Assembly (NCBI GenBank): GCA_965219665.1
Contig: CBDCOD010000019.1
Coordinates: 1-64,000, forward strand
Direction: 5' to 3'
Length of the DNA stretch: 64,000 nt
Source of the DNA: CBDCOD01 sp965219665
GTDB taxonomy: Bacteria > Pseudomonadota > Gammaproteobacteria > CAKMZV01
Each line of letters starts with the position of its first letter. The stretch's first letter is position 1. The position numbers and the translations under genes are program-made. Below, in pieces: positions 8,276-17,519 of the stretch. The notes beneath the pieces were generated by a model. It searched no databases and had not been told where the DNA came from. It saw only the letters and a program-made list of their open reading frames with translations.

Positions 8276-8893
8276 TTAGAACCCTATAGATATGCCTAAT
8301 AACACCTTGTCAATAAGGGTGGCACTATCTGACTCATTTGACACTGCACCTACTTCACTTCGAGCTTCAATATAAATTGCCGTATCAGAAATAATGGAAA
8401 ACCCTGCCCTACCAGTTATCGTTCTAAAATTAGCCAAATCATCAGAAATTGTTAATATATTTGGGCTAACATAGCCACGTGCTTGAACGAAAAAATCTGA
8501 TGCTTTACCTATAGGGTAGCGATACCGCGCAATGCCACCTAATTGGATAGCTAAGGCGCTCAAATCAGTATCACCAAACTTCACGGTAAGCAGCGCAGGT
8601 CTTAAACCCACACCCAAAAGCCACCCCCCTTTCTCCAAAGGAATTTGGCGGCTGACTTCAACATTGCCACTCAACATACGGCTATCGCCCTCATCCGCAA
8701 TGAGTATATCTGCTCTGAGTGCCAAATTACCAAGTATTTCCTCATCTAACTTTTCAGGGTCCTCAAAATTTGCATGAGAAAAAACACCGAACCGTAGGTC
8801 ACTATTAGACAGACCAAGATCCAAACCAACTCCAGCATAGGCCCCTTTAGAACAGACGATAGCACACAAAAGAGCACAGACTATTTTATTCAC
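8276..8893 (-). CDS. YfaZ-like outer-membrane beta-barrel protein
   Basis: A 205-residue protein with a signal peptide (cleavage near AYA/GV). It is made of short alternating beta segments and ends in an aromatic-rich strand with terminal Phe (LLGISIGF), the outer-membrane insertion signal. The pattern (GVGLDLGLSNSDLRFG start, GGIARYRYPIG, RAGFSIISDTAIYIEA) resembles the YfaZ family of small barrels of unknown function. It is monocistronic, transcribed towards yraN, with an AGGAG-type site just before the ATG. The specific substrate, if any, is unknown. Confidence 0.7.
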   Translation of the reverse strand: MNKIVCALLCAIVCSKGAYAGVGLDLGLSNSDLRFGVFSHANFEDPEKLDEEILGNLALRADILIADEGDSRMLSGNVEVSRQIPLEKGGWLLGVGLRPALLTVKFGDTDLSALAIQLGGIARYRYPIGKASDFFVQARGYVSPNILTISDDLANFRTITGRAGFSIISDTAIYIEARSEVGAVSNESDSATLIDKVLLGISIGF

Positions 8894-8961
8894 ATAATTC
8901 TCCTAAAAATATTTTGCTATTTTACTGCAAATACAACCATTTGCAACAAATTTATAAAGTA

Positions 8962-10470
8962 TTATTTTAGAAAAAACTGATAGGAGGGGTTGTCCGTTTC
9001 TTCTGTAGACTCATAGCCTACATCGTTCAAATAATTTTGAAAATTAATCGCATCATTTTCAGGAATTTGCACGCCAACAAGCACACGACCATGCGAAGCT
9101 CCCAAATTACGATAGTGAAACAAGCTGATATTCCAGCGCGCGCCCATCTTATTCAGGAAATTCAGTAATGCTTGAGGACGTTCTGGAAATTCAAAATGAA
9201 ATATTCGCTCATTGACTACATTGGCCCTCCCTCCGACCATATAGCGAACATGATTTTTAGCCAAATCATTGCCACTCATATCTACAGCACTATAGCCCCC
9301 CTCTTTGAATAACTGCAATAATAATAGCCCTTCTTCAGGGGAACGTAAAGCAATACCTACAAATATATGCGCAGATTTATGGGAGGATACTCTATAGTTA
9401 AATTCAGTGATGGGATAATCCTTTAACATAGAGCAAAAATTGAGAAAACTACCTGCCTCTTCAGGAATAGTGACGCTAAATAAAGCTTCTCTGTTCTCAC
9501 CAATATCTGCCCGTTCTGCAACATAACGCAAACGGTCAAAATTCATATTAGCACCACTTACTATAGCAACCACATTCTGAATTTCTGGATGCGTGTACAT
9601 ATATTTTTTCATGCCTGCAATAGATAATGCACCTGATGGCTCGGAAATAGAACGCGTATCTTCAAACACATCACGAATAGCAGCACATATCTCATCTGAA
9701 CTACACGTAACTACATCATCTATATTATTTTGTAGAATACGCCAAGGGTGAAGCCCTATTTGCTTAACGGAAGTACCATCAGCAAAAATACCCACATGTG
9801 GTAAGACAACACGCTCCCCTGCATCTAAGGCTGCCTTTAGACAGGCAGAGTCGTCAGGCTCAACCCCAATAACTTTAATTTCTGGAGAAACCGCTTTAAT
9901 ATATGCGACCATACCTGCCGCTAAGCCACCACCACCAACTGGTACAAAAATAGCCTGAGGGGCATCACTGCATTGATTCAATATTTCCATTGCAACCGTA
10001 CCCTGTCCTGCAATAATTAAAGGATCATCATACGGTGGGATAAACGTAGCCTCATATTGTTCACACAAAGCTTTTGCATGTAAAAAAGCCTCGTCATAGG
10101 AATCGCCATGTAAAATAACCTCTGCTCCCAAATTACGCACTGCCTCTACCTTAATACGTGGAGTAATAACTGGCATCACAATATGAGCTTTGACGCCCTT
10201 TTTATGCGCAGCAAGTGCAACACCTTGGGCATGATTACCTGCTGATGCTGCCACAACACCTGCGGCAAGTTGCTCTGCACTCAGGCTAGCTATTTTGCAA
10301 TAGGCCCCACGCAGTTTGAAAGAAAACACAGACTGCATATCCTCTCTCTTGAGCCATACTGTACCCCCTAAACGTTGAGATAACCGCGGAGCATGCTGCA
10401 GCGGCGTTTGCTTCGCAACCTCATATACAGGGGCATTTAATATGGCATTAATGTAATCTTCTTTATGCAT
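8962..10470 (-). CDS. ilvA: Threonine ammonia-lyase, biosynthetic
   Basis: PLP enzyme that deaminates L-threonine to 2-oxobutanoate, the committed step to isoleucine. The catalytic lysine is Lys52 in SFKLRGAY and the phosphate loop GGGGLAAG lies near residue 180. Two ACT-like regulatory domains fill residues 325-502, so isoleucine feedback is expected. The frame is open further upstream, but the ATG at 10470 aligns with the family N terminus (YINAILNAPVYEVA) and avoids overlapping thpR. It is the last gene of the reverse-strand run that includes pyrG, kdsA, eno, ftsB and thpR. Confidence 0.95.
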   Translation of the reverse strand: MHKEDYINAILNAPVYEVAKQTPLQHAPRLSQRLGGTVWLKREDMQSVFSFKLRGAYCKIASLSAEQLAAGVVAASAGNHAQGVALAAHKKGVKAHIVMPVITPRIKVEAVRNLGAEVILHGDSYDEAFLHAKALCEQYEATFIPPYDDPLIIAGQGTVAMEILNQCSDAPQAIFVPVGGGGLAAGMVAYIKAVSPEIKVIGVEPDDSACLKAALDAGERVVLPHVGIFADGTSVKQIGLHPWRILQNNIDDVVTCSSDEICAAIRDVFEDTRSISEPSGALSIAGMKKYMYTHPEIQNVVAIVSGANMNFDRLRYVAERADIGENREALFSVTIPEEAGSFLNFCSMLKDYPITEFNYRVSSHKSAHIFVGIALRSPEEGLLLLQLFKEGGYSAVDMSGNDLAKNHVRYMVGGRANVVNERIFHFEFPERPQALLNFLNKMGARWNISLFHYRNLGASHGRVLVGVQIPENDAINFQNYLNDVGYESTEETDNPSYQFFLK

Positions 10471-10483
10471 CTGTAGTTTATTA

Positions 10484-11047
10484 TTAGAGAGCCAGCAAGG
10501 TGCCCTCAGATAAAATTTTATAGCGTTGTTTAGACGATGCATCTGCTTTTGCCAGCAATGCAACAGAACGCGTTGTAAATGGAATGCAAACATCTATTAA
10601 AGGCTGCCGCGCCCCCGAACAGTCTCGCTTCACCGTAACATGAGGCACGAAAGGGCGCTTATCCAGCGTATACCCCAAAGCAGAAACGCCATTATATATA
10701 CTCGCCTGCCAAGCATTTAATGCCTCACCTGCTACGCCAAATGCAGCGCAGGCTGTGGGAGAATCTGAGGAGAAAGCACCTAATGTATCTAATCTGACCA
10801 TAGGTGGAGGTTCTACCCATGCTAATGACTGTATTAAACCGGTCAAATTTTGGCGACCACGAGCGGTGATATCGCCGATGAAGGCAAGCGTCATGTGCCA
10901 ATCATCTACCAGCAAGCAATCTGACTGCTGGATTTTATGAGTTGACAACGCTCTTTGTAAGTTTGTTATCGTTGGGCTATCAGGCAATAAAGCCAAAAAA
11001 GCATTATGGTATAAAGTAGGACCTGTGTCTGGCGGTATATCGGTCAT
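10484..11047 (-). CDS. thpR: RNA 2',3'-cyclic phosphodiesterase (2H family)
   Basis: Member of the 2H phosphoesterase superfamily (formerly called 2'-5' RNA ligase), which opens 2',3'-cyclic phosphate ends of RNA. Both catalytic H-x-T-x motifs are present: HMTL at His51 and HVTV at His136, in a 187-residue protein of normal length. It lies 15 bases after ftsB and 13 bases before ilvA on the same strand, so it is likely co-transcribed with them. Its physiological substrate is not known. Confidence 0.9.
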   Translation of the reverse strand: MTDIPPDTGPTLYHNAFLALLPDSPTITNLQRALSTHKIQQSDCLLVDDWHMTLAFIGDITARGRQNLTGLIQSLAWVEPPPMVRLDTLGAFSSDSPTACAAFGVAGEALNAWQASIYNGVSALGYTLDKRPFVPHVTVKRDCSGARQPLIDVCIPFTTRSVALLAKADASSKQRYKILSEGTLLAL

Positions 11048-11062
11048 GCTGTCTCCCTACAA

Positions 11063-11401
11063 TTACTTCTGATTTAAGGTACTTGTTGCTGCATGCTGTG
11101 TAGATGCAACAATGTGATACCACACCTCATTTGCCTTTACTTTCCCCAACTCGCGACGCACGATGTTCTCATACGCCTGAGGATTATCCTTTAAAACACT
11201 TAGCCTGTTCTGCAACTGCTGATGACGCTCTATGAGCCGCTGCTGTTCTTGCTGCTGATCTGCAAGCACTTTTTGCTTATCCTGCCACTGAAAAAAACCA
11301 GCATTTCCAAAGAAAAACTGCAACTGCAACAGAACAAAGATAACCACTGCAATCAATGTCAATTTCACAAGATTATTGATCAAATGGGGCAGAACCAGCA
11401 T
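11063..11401 (-). CDS. ftsB: Cell division protein FtsB
   Basis: Small bitopic membrane protein of the FtsQLB divisome complex. It has a cytoplasmic N terminus, one membrane segment (about residues 12-32, LVKLTLIAVVIFVLLQLQFFF), then a Gln-rich periplasmic coiled coil with the usual break (DNPQAYENIVRRELGKVKANE). At 112 residues it is a little longer than E. coli FtsB (103). ATG 11401 overlaps the end of eno by 29 bases; a shorter start at GTG 11368 is possible because no strong ribosome site marks the ATG. The eno-ftsB order is standard; ispD, which often follows, is replaced by thpR. Confidence 0.9.
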   Translation of the reverse strand: MLVLPHLINNLVKLTLIAVVIFVLLQLQFFFGNAGFFQWQDKQKVLADQQQEQQRLIERHQQLQNRLSVLKDNPQAYENIVRRELGKVKANEVWYHIVASTQHAATSTLNQK

Positions 11402-12653
11402 ACTGTGCGCTACTGCCTAATTGTTCTTCTATGCGGAGTAATTGATTATATTTTGCCACCCTATCAGAACGCGACATTGAACCTGTTTTAATCTGACCAC
11501 ATCCAGTTCCCACTGCCAAATCTGCAATAATAACGTCTTCAGTTTCACCTGATCGATGAGACATCACGGCATTATATTGAGCGCTCTTGGCTAAATTCAT
11601 TGCAGCAAAAGTTTCTGATAAACTGCCAATTTGATTCACCTTGACCAAAATAGCATTAGCAACCTGCATATCAATACCCTTTTTCAGAATCTCTGCATTC
11701 GTTACAAACAAGTCATCACCAACCAACTGCACATCATCACCAATACGTTGAGTAAGTGCTTTCCAGCCTGACCAATCATTTTCATCAAGACCGTCCTCAA
11801 TTGAAACAATCGGGTATTTTTGACATAAACTCTGTAAATAAGTAGCAAAACCAATTGAGTCAAAATCACGCCCCTCACTCTCTAGAACATAGCGCCCATT
11901 TTGATAAAATTCACTGGAGGCAACATCCAGTGCCAATACCACATCTGTCCCTGCTAAGTAGCCAGCTGCATCAATAGCTTGCAAAATAACCTCTAGTGCT
12001 TCCTCATTCGAGCGCAAATTTGGAGCAAAACCGCCCTCATCACCCACTGCTGTGTTTAGTCCCTTGCTATGCAGCACTTTCTTTAGGGTATGAAATACTT
12101 CAGCACCACAACGTAGTGCTTCTGTAAAACGATTAAAACCTACTGGAATAATCATAAATTCTTGAAAATCAACGCTATTATTAGCGTGCGCGCCGCCATT
12201 GATAATATTCATCATCGGGGTTGGTAATACTAAGTCACCATTACCGACATAATCTGCAACAAAACGATATAACGGCTTTTTCTCACTAACGGCGATTGCT
12301 CGCGCTAAAGCCATTGACACTGCCAGTATAGCATTTGCGCCTAACTGAGATTTGTTAGTTGAACCATCACACACAAGCATTGCCTTGTCAGCCTGATCCA
12401 AATCAGCCGCCTGCCCGACTAAAACGTCTTTAAGCGCGTTATTAACTGCTGCAACCGCACAATCAACACCCTTGCCCATCCACGCACTTCCCCCATCTCT
12501 TCTTTCAACCGCTTCACGTGATCCAGTAGATGCTCCTGATGGAACCGCAGCACGACCATGTGATCCATCGCTCAGTTTTACCTCTGCCTCTACGGTTGGA
12601 TTCCCACGTGAATCTATAATCATTCGTCCTAATATATCACTTATTGTAAGCAT
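11373..12653 (-). CDS. eno: Enolase
   Basis: Interconverts 2-phosphoglycerate and phosphoenolpyruvate in glycolysis. The 426-residue protein has SRGNPTVEA at the N terminus, catalytic Glu206 in GDEGGFAPN, metal-site Asp residues (ALDVASSEF, SIEDGLDENDW, VGDDLFVTN) and the base lysine in LVKVNQIGS. ATG 12653 has an AAGGAG ribosome site 5 bases upstream, placed inside the 3' end of kdsA (13-base overlap), so translation is coupled. Confidence 0.97.
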   Translation of the reverse strand: MLTISDILGRMIIDSRGNPTVEAEVKLSDGSHGRAAVPSGASTGSREAVERRDGGSAWMGKGVDCAVAAVNNALKDVLVGQAADLDQADKAMLVCDGSTNKSQLGANAILAVSMALARAIAVSEKKPLYRFVADYVGNGDLVLPTPMMNIINGGAHANNSVDFQEFMIIPVGFNRFTEALRCGAEVFHTLKKVLHSKGLNTAVGDEGGFAPNLRSNEEALEVILQAIDAAGYLAGTDVVLALDVASSEFYQNGRYVLESEGRDFDSIGFATYLQSLCQKYPIVSIEDGLDENDWSGWKALTQRIGDDVQLVGDDLFVTNAEILKKGIDMQVANAILVKVNQIGSLSETFAAMNLAKSAQYNAVMSHRSGETEDVIIADLAVGTGCGQIKTGSMSRSDRVAKYNQLLRIEEQLGSSAQYAGSAPFDQ

Positions 12654-13492
12654 GCAGTCTCCTTAAACTCATCCATAACACCCACAGCTTTAACTACAGC
12701 ATCTACCTTCTGCAACACACGCAGCAGCCCTTCTAAATCCTTAAGCGCCACCATATTGGGCCCATCGCTCTTGGCATGATCAGGATCAGGATGCGTCTCA
12801 ATAAACAAACCGGCAATACCGACTGCTACTGCTGCACGCGCTAATACAGGCACCATTGCCCTATCACCGCCTGAGCAACCCCCTAACCCCCCAGGCTGTT
12901 GCACGGAATGTGTGGCATCAAATACTACAGGACATCCCGTAGAACGCATCTGCGCCAAACCACGCATATCCGATATAAGCGTGTTATAGCCAAAACTCGT
13001 TCCTCTATCACATACCATAATTGCTTCATTTCCGGTACTTTTAGCCTTAGCAACTACATGGTTCATATCACCAGGCGCCATAAACTGCGCCTTCTTAATA
13101 TTAACAGGCTTGCCTGCTGCTGCTACCCGCAAAATAAAATTCGTTTGCCGTGCAAGAAACGCTGGCGTTTGCAAGACATCCACAACAGATGCTACCTCAT
13201 CTATTGGCGTATCCTCATGTACATCCGTTAATACTGGCACACCAACCTGTGACTGCACCTTCTGTAAAATCTGCAACCCCTCATCTAAGCCTGGACCACG
13301 AAAACTATCACGACTAGTTCGATTAGCTTTATCGTAAGAAGCCTTAAAAATATAGTGAATCCCTAATTCTTGGCACAATGCCGAAACAGCATGAGCTATC
13401 TCTAAAACTTGTGACTCAGACTCAATAACACAGGGTCCTGCAATCAGAAAAAACGGTTCCTGATTGCCCGTTTCATAACCACATAAACGCAT
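12641..13492 (-). CDS. kdsA: 3-deoxy-8-phosphooctulonate synthase (Kdo-8-P synthase)
   Basis: Condenses arabinose-5-phosphate and phosphoenolpyruvate to Kdo-8-phosphate for the lipopolysaccharide inner core. The 283-residue protein carries FLIAGPCVIES, the KASYDKANRTS block, GVPVLTDVHE and the FDATHSVQQPGG segment, all typical. ATG 13492 directly follows the pyrG TGA with no gap. Enolase supplies its substrate phosphoenolpyruvate and is the next gene. The presence of Kdo synthesis confirms a Gram-negative LPS-bearing envelope. Confidence 0.97.
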   Translation of the reverse strand: MRLCGYETGNQEPFFLIAGPCVIESESQVLEIAHAVSALCQELGIHYIFKASYDKANRTSRDSFRGPGLDEGLQILQKVQSQVGVPVLTDVHEDTPIDEVASVVDVLQTPAFLARQTNFILRVAAAGKPVNIKKAQFMAPGDMNHVVAKAKSTGNEAIMVCDRGTSFGYNTLISDMRGLAQMRSTGCPVVFDATHSVQQPGGLGGCSGGDRAMVPVLARAAVAVGIAGLFIETHPDPDHAKSDGPNMVALKDLEGLLRVLQKVDAVVKAVGVMDEFKETACLQ

Positions 13493-15139
13493 TCATATAC
13501 CTCGCTTCATAGCAGCTTGAATAAAAGAAACAAATATAGGATGGGGGGCACGCGGCGTAGAGCGTAATTCTGGATGAAACTGACAAGCCAAAAACCAGGG
13601 ATGATCTGCTCTAGGCAACTCGACCATCTCTACCAAACCATCTTTTGAACGCCCACTAATATGCAGGCCTGCCTGCTCTAATGTATCAAAATAATGCGGA
13701 TTTACCTCATAGCGGTGACGATGCCGCTCAAAAATAGTCTGCATACCGTAGACTGCGTGCGCCAAAGATTGCGTAACCAAATCACAAGCCTGAAGTCCTA
13801 AACGCATAGTACCTCCCTTATTGTCCAACGCACTGCGCTGCTGACGATCGCCACCCTCATCAAGCCACTCGTCTACCAAAGAAATAACTGGATAACATGT
13901 ATCACCATGCCACTCTGTAGAACTCGCATCTGCCATGCCTGCTTTATGCCGTGCATACTCAATAACTGCGCACTGCAAGCCCAGACAAATACCCAAATAA
14001 GGCACTTTATTTTCTCGCGCATAGCGTACTGCTTCCAGTTTGCCCATAAAACCACGCTCACCAAATCCACCAGGCACTAATACCGCATCACAATCTCTGA
14101 GCAAATCAACACCTTTTAGCTCAATATCTTCAGCCTCTACATGTTTAATATCCACGCGCACCTGATTAGCAATGCCAGCATGCAACAAAGACTCATTGAC
14201 AGATTTATAGGCATCCGCCAACTCGACATACTTGCCAACCATTGCAACCCTAACGCTCTGAGTAGCCTGCTCAATACCTCTCAAAACGCGTGCCCAATCC
14301 TCTAAATTTGCTACTCCAGCGGTTAGACCCAAACGCTGAAGAATACTTTTATCCAATCCCTGATCATGAAAATACTGCGGCAAACGATAAATGGTATCAA
14401 CATCCTCTGCGGAAAAAACATGCTCCTTAGACACATTAGTGAACAAGGCTATTTTTTCCTTGAGATCTGTGTTAATGGTTTGTTCAGATCGACAAATCAA
14501 AAAATCAGGTTGGATACCAATAGAGCGCAACTCTTTAACCGAATGCTGTGTAGGTTTAGTCTTTACTTCTCCACTAGCACGAACAAACGGCAACAACGTC
14601 ACGTGAATAAATACCGTATTCGCATGCCCCAACTCCACATGTAATTGACGAATCGCTTCTTGAAAAGGCAGTGACTCAATATCACCGATAGTGCCACCAA
14701 CCTCTGCTATCACCACATCTGCTTGCTGCCCATTCAAATCAGACGCCAGTAGTATTCGACGCTTGATTTCATCAGTAATATGTGGAATGACTTGAACCGT
14801 TTTGCCTAAATAATCCCCACGGCGCTCATTATCTAAAACTGTTTGATAAACTTGCCCTGCCGAAAAACTATTCTTTTTACTGAGGCGCTCACCAACGAAG
14901 CGCTCATAGTGCCCAAGATCCAAATCAGTCTCAGCACCATCATCTGTAACAAAAACCTCACCATGCTGAAAAGGGCTCATCGTTCCCGGATCCACATTGA
15001 TATAAGGATCCATCTTAAGCATAGAAACAGAAAAACCATGCGCTTCCAAAAGCGCGCCAATAGATGCCCCCGTTATACCCTTCCCAAGACTTGAGACCAC
15101 CCCTCCTGTAATAAAAATAACCTTAGAAAATCCCTGCAT
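13493..15139 (-). CDS. pyrG: CTP synthase
   Basis: Makes CTP from UTP, ATP and glutamine. The N-terminal synthetase domain starts with KVIFITGGVVSSLGKG and contains the DPYINVDPGTMSPFQHGEVFV block. The C-terminal class I glutamine amidotransferase begins near residue 295 with PGGFGERG, the nucleophile Cys in GICLGLQC and the catalytic His-Pro-Glu near the C terminus (FHPELRS). The length of 548 residues is normal. It heads the pyrG-kdsA-eno-ftsB run, 66 bases downstream of wecA. Confidence 0.97.
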   Translation of the reverse strand: MQGFSKVIFITGGVVSSLGKGITGASIGALLEAHGFSVSMLKMDPYINVDPGTMSPFQHGEVFVTDDGAETDLDLGHYERFVGERLSKKNSFSAGQVYQTVLDNERRGDYLGKTVQVIPHITDEIKRRILLASDLNGQQADVVIAEVGGTIGDIESLPFQEAIRQLHVELGHANTVFIHVTLLPFVRASGEVKTKPTQHSVKELRSIGIQPDFLICRSEQTINTDLKEKIALFTNVSKEHVFSAEDVDTIYRLPQYFHDQGLDKSILQRLGLTAGVANLEDWARVLRGIEQATQSVRVAMVGKYVELADAYKSVNESLLHAGIANQVRVDIKHVEAEDIELKGVDLLRDCDAVLVPGGFGERGFMGKLEAVRYARENKVPYLGICLGLQCAVIEYARHKAGMADASSTEWHGDTCYPVISLVDEWLDEGGDRQQRSALDNKGGTMRLGLQACDLVTQSLAHAVYGMQTIFERHRHRYEVNPHYFDTLEQAGLHISGRSKDGLVEMVELPRADHPWFLACQFHPELRSTPRAPHPIFVSFIQAAMKRGI

Positions 15140-15205
15140 GACAGGCAGAAATTATACCCTATGGACATCAGAAAATTGAATGCAACAACTAAAAATATAC
15201 CAATA

Positions 15206-16297
15206 CTAGCGACCTGTTTTCCGTTTATGCCACTGCCAATGGCTACGTAAAAAACGACTGGCTTTCCAAGCATGTCGCAAGGTATAGAAATAACCACAAA
15301 AAATCAGCAAAAATAATAGGAACAGCACCAATTCAGACCATTGTAATTTTTCTGAGACTAAACCTATAACCGCAAAAAAAGCATTAAGCGCCAAAATCCA
15401 AGACAACGTTTGAGCCTTACTTAATCCAATTCGCTCAAACAAATGGTGTAAATGCTCTCTATCTGCCACAAAAGGCGACTGCCCCCTCAATATACGCCGT
15501 AAAGCAATAGAAGCCATATCCATCAAAGGGATCGCAAATAACCATAAGGCTGTTACTGGACGCATAGCAGGATCTGGTCCTTGTGACAGACTGATTAAAT
15601 GCCACACTACAACAAACCCTAGAAAAGTGCTGCCTGCATCTCCCAGAAATACGCGTTTATTCTGACCCATAATTTGCAAATTAAAAAACATAAAGGGGAC
15701 TAAGGCCGCCACAATGAGCAATACAATATGCATATCTACCACACGGTCCCCTTGGTAAGCAACATATCCTAAGCTTAATAAGGAAGTAAACGCCACCCCT
15801 GATGATAGCCCATCCACACCATCCATCATATTCATGGCATTTTGCGCACTGAGCACCGCTAATACGGTTACTGGTAAGGCCCAGTCCACAAACTGAATCG
15901 TCCCAATCCCTAATACATTGCCAAAATTAAATATGCCATTATCTGCAGCAGCAAACATAATCAAGCCGACAAATACCTGCGCCAGCAGGCGAAGCCCCGC
16001 ACTTATATCGTGCAGGTCATCTAACACACCAACCAGCACTACCACAAGCGAACAAAACATAAATGTAGGGAATGTGGCCATACCAAATTGACTTTGCAGA
16101 ATGAACGCACCTAGTACGAAAGAGCAAAAAACACTAATACCACCAATAAGCGGCACTGTACCTAAGTGGATCCTGTGTGCCCCCGCGCTGTCCACTAATT
16201 TATACCTATGCGCTGGCTTAATCAAGAGCGATAGCAATAAAAAGCCACCAAAAAAAGCCACCGCGTATGACAAGCCTATTAAAAACAACTCTTTCAT
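15206..16297 (-). CDS. wecA: Undecaprenyl-phosphate GlcNAc-1-phosphate transferase
   Basis: Polytopic inner-membrane enzyme that starts lipid-linked polysaccharide synthesis by moving a HexNAc-1-phosphate from its UDP-sugar to undecaprenyl phosphate. About 11 membrane segments are visible. Diagnostic cytoplasmic motifs are LDDLHDIS, NAMNMMDGVDG, FLGDAGS and the His-rich DREHLHHLF. The segment PVTALWLFAIPLMDM and the basic C-terminal tail match WecA more closely than MraY. WbpL-type specificity for another HexNAc cannot be excluded. It is the last gene of the polysaccharide locus before pyrG. Confidence 0.88.
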   Translation of the reverse strand: MKELFLIGLSYAVAFFGGFLLLSLLIKPAHRYKLVDSAGAHRIHLGTVPLIGGISVFCSFVLGAFILQSQFGMATFPTFMFCSLVVVLVGVLDDLHDISAGLRLLAQVFVGLIMFAAADNGIFNFGNVLGIGTIQFVDWALPVTVLAVLSAQNAMNMMDGVDGLSSGVAFTSLLSLGYVAYQGDRVVDMHIVLLIVAALVPFMFFNLQIMGQNKRVFLGDAGSTFLGFVVVWHLISLSQGPDPAMRPVTALWLFAIPLMDMASIALRRILRGQSPFVADREHLHHLFERIGLSKAQTLSWILALNAFFAVIGLVSEKLQWSELVLFLLFLLIFCGYFYTLRHAWKASRFLRSHWQWHKRKTGR

Positions 16298-16385
16298 GCT
16301 ATTACGACATCTGTGAACCTAATGATTGAATAATACGAGCACTGAAAACAATATTGCCCTTCCAACTAAAATCATCTCTCTCAAA

Positions 16386-17519
16386 TTAATATTTTCTTAA
16401 AAGTTCTCTATAAATTTTCATGTGCGCGTCAACCACTTGCTTTACATCAAAAAATTCTTCAGCTATCATTCTACCTTTCTGCCCCATAAGTTTGCGCTTA
16501 TCTGGATCTTCAACTAAATATTGAAGCGCATCAGCCAGGGCTTGAGAATCACGAACGGGGACTAAAATACCCGTTTTATTAGGTAGTATTGCATCACGAC
16601 ATCCGGAATGATTGGTAGTAACCACAGCGCGACCGCAAGCAGCTGCCTCAATCAATACCTTAGGTAAACCCTCCCCATAAAACGAGGGTAAGGTCACAAT
16701 ATTTGACCTAGCAAATAATTCAGGAATATCTTTGCGAAAACCCAAAAATTCTACTACCCCTTCCTCTTCCCAATTATCCAATTGCGCTTGCGACACAAAG
16801 GTAGCATTACCTGAATCCAACTCACCAATAAGCCAAAAGCGGGCATCTATACTACGCTGTTTTAACAACCGCGAAGCCTCCACAAGAATTTCAACACCTT
16901 TATCCTTTAATAAGCGCGCAGCAAATGAAATAACAGGTACTCCAGAAGGCTCTTCAACCATCGTGTACGTTGCCAAATCAACGCCAGATCCGTGAATCAT
17001 TCTCACTTTATTTTCTGACACTATCCCCCAATTTACCAGAGCATTACAATCATCTGCATTTTGAAAAATTATGCTTTGGTTTTTATGCCCGAAAGCCCAC
17101 TTAAACAGTGGATACAGTCCCAATCGTAATAATCTATACTTCAACTGACTGGATGAAAACACAATCCCTAAGCCAGCAACCGCAGACACGACAGACTTCA
17201 CGCCTACAATGCGAGCAGCAATCCCACCATATAGGTAAGGCTTAATAGTAATTAAGTGCACTACATCTGGCTGAAGCCTTTTAAGTGCAATACTTAACTG
17301 AAAAATCGTCCTTAACTCTGCAAAAGGATTCAATCGGTTACGCCCAAAATCTATAAAATACACCTGAAAACCTAAATCTATGAGCTTGTGCACCGAAGGC
17401 TTTTCAGGGCAAATAATATGAACCTGATATCCCTCATCTTGTGCTTTTAAGCATATCTCCAGGCGATGAGAAATCAAGAAGTCGGGGTTATTGACAACAT
17501 AAACAATCTCTCTACTCAA
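16386..17519 (-). CDS. Glycosyltransferase family 4
   Basis: Retaining GT-B glycosyltransferase. The N-terminal Rossmann half (IVYVVNNPDFLISHRLEI) lacks an export signal, so it acts at the cytoplasmic membrane face. The C-terminal donor-binding half has RLLKDKGVEILVEA, FLGFRKDIPELFARS and the E-x7-E motif region SFYGEGLPKVLIEAAACGRAVV. I chose TTG 17519 because a GGAG site sits 6 bases upstream; it overlaps the end of the upstream gene by 8 bases. An open frame extends to 17540. The sugar donor and acceptor are unknown. Confidence 0.82.
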   Translation of the reverse strand: MSREIVYVVNNPDFLISHRLEICLKAQDEGYQVHIICPEKPSVHKLIDLGFQVYFIDFGRNRLNPFAELRTIFQLSIALKRLQPDVVHLITIKPYLYGGIAARIVGVKSVVSAVAGLGIVFSSSQLKYRLLRLGLYPLFKWAFGHKNQSIIFQNADDCNALVNWGIVSENKVRMIHGSGVDLATYTMVEEPSGVPVISFAARLLKDKGVEILVEASRLLKQRSIDARFWLIGELDSGNATFVSQAQLDNWEEEGVVEFLGFRKDIPELFARSNIVTLPSFYGEGLPKVLIEAAACGRAVVTTNHSGCRDAILPNKTGILVPVRDSQALADALQYLVEDPDKRKLMGQKGRMIAEEFFDVKQVVDAHMKIYRELLRKY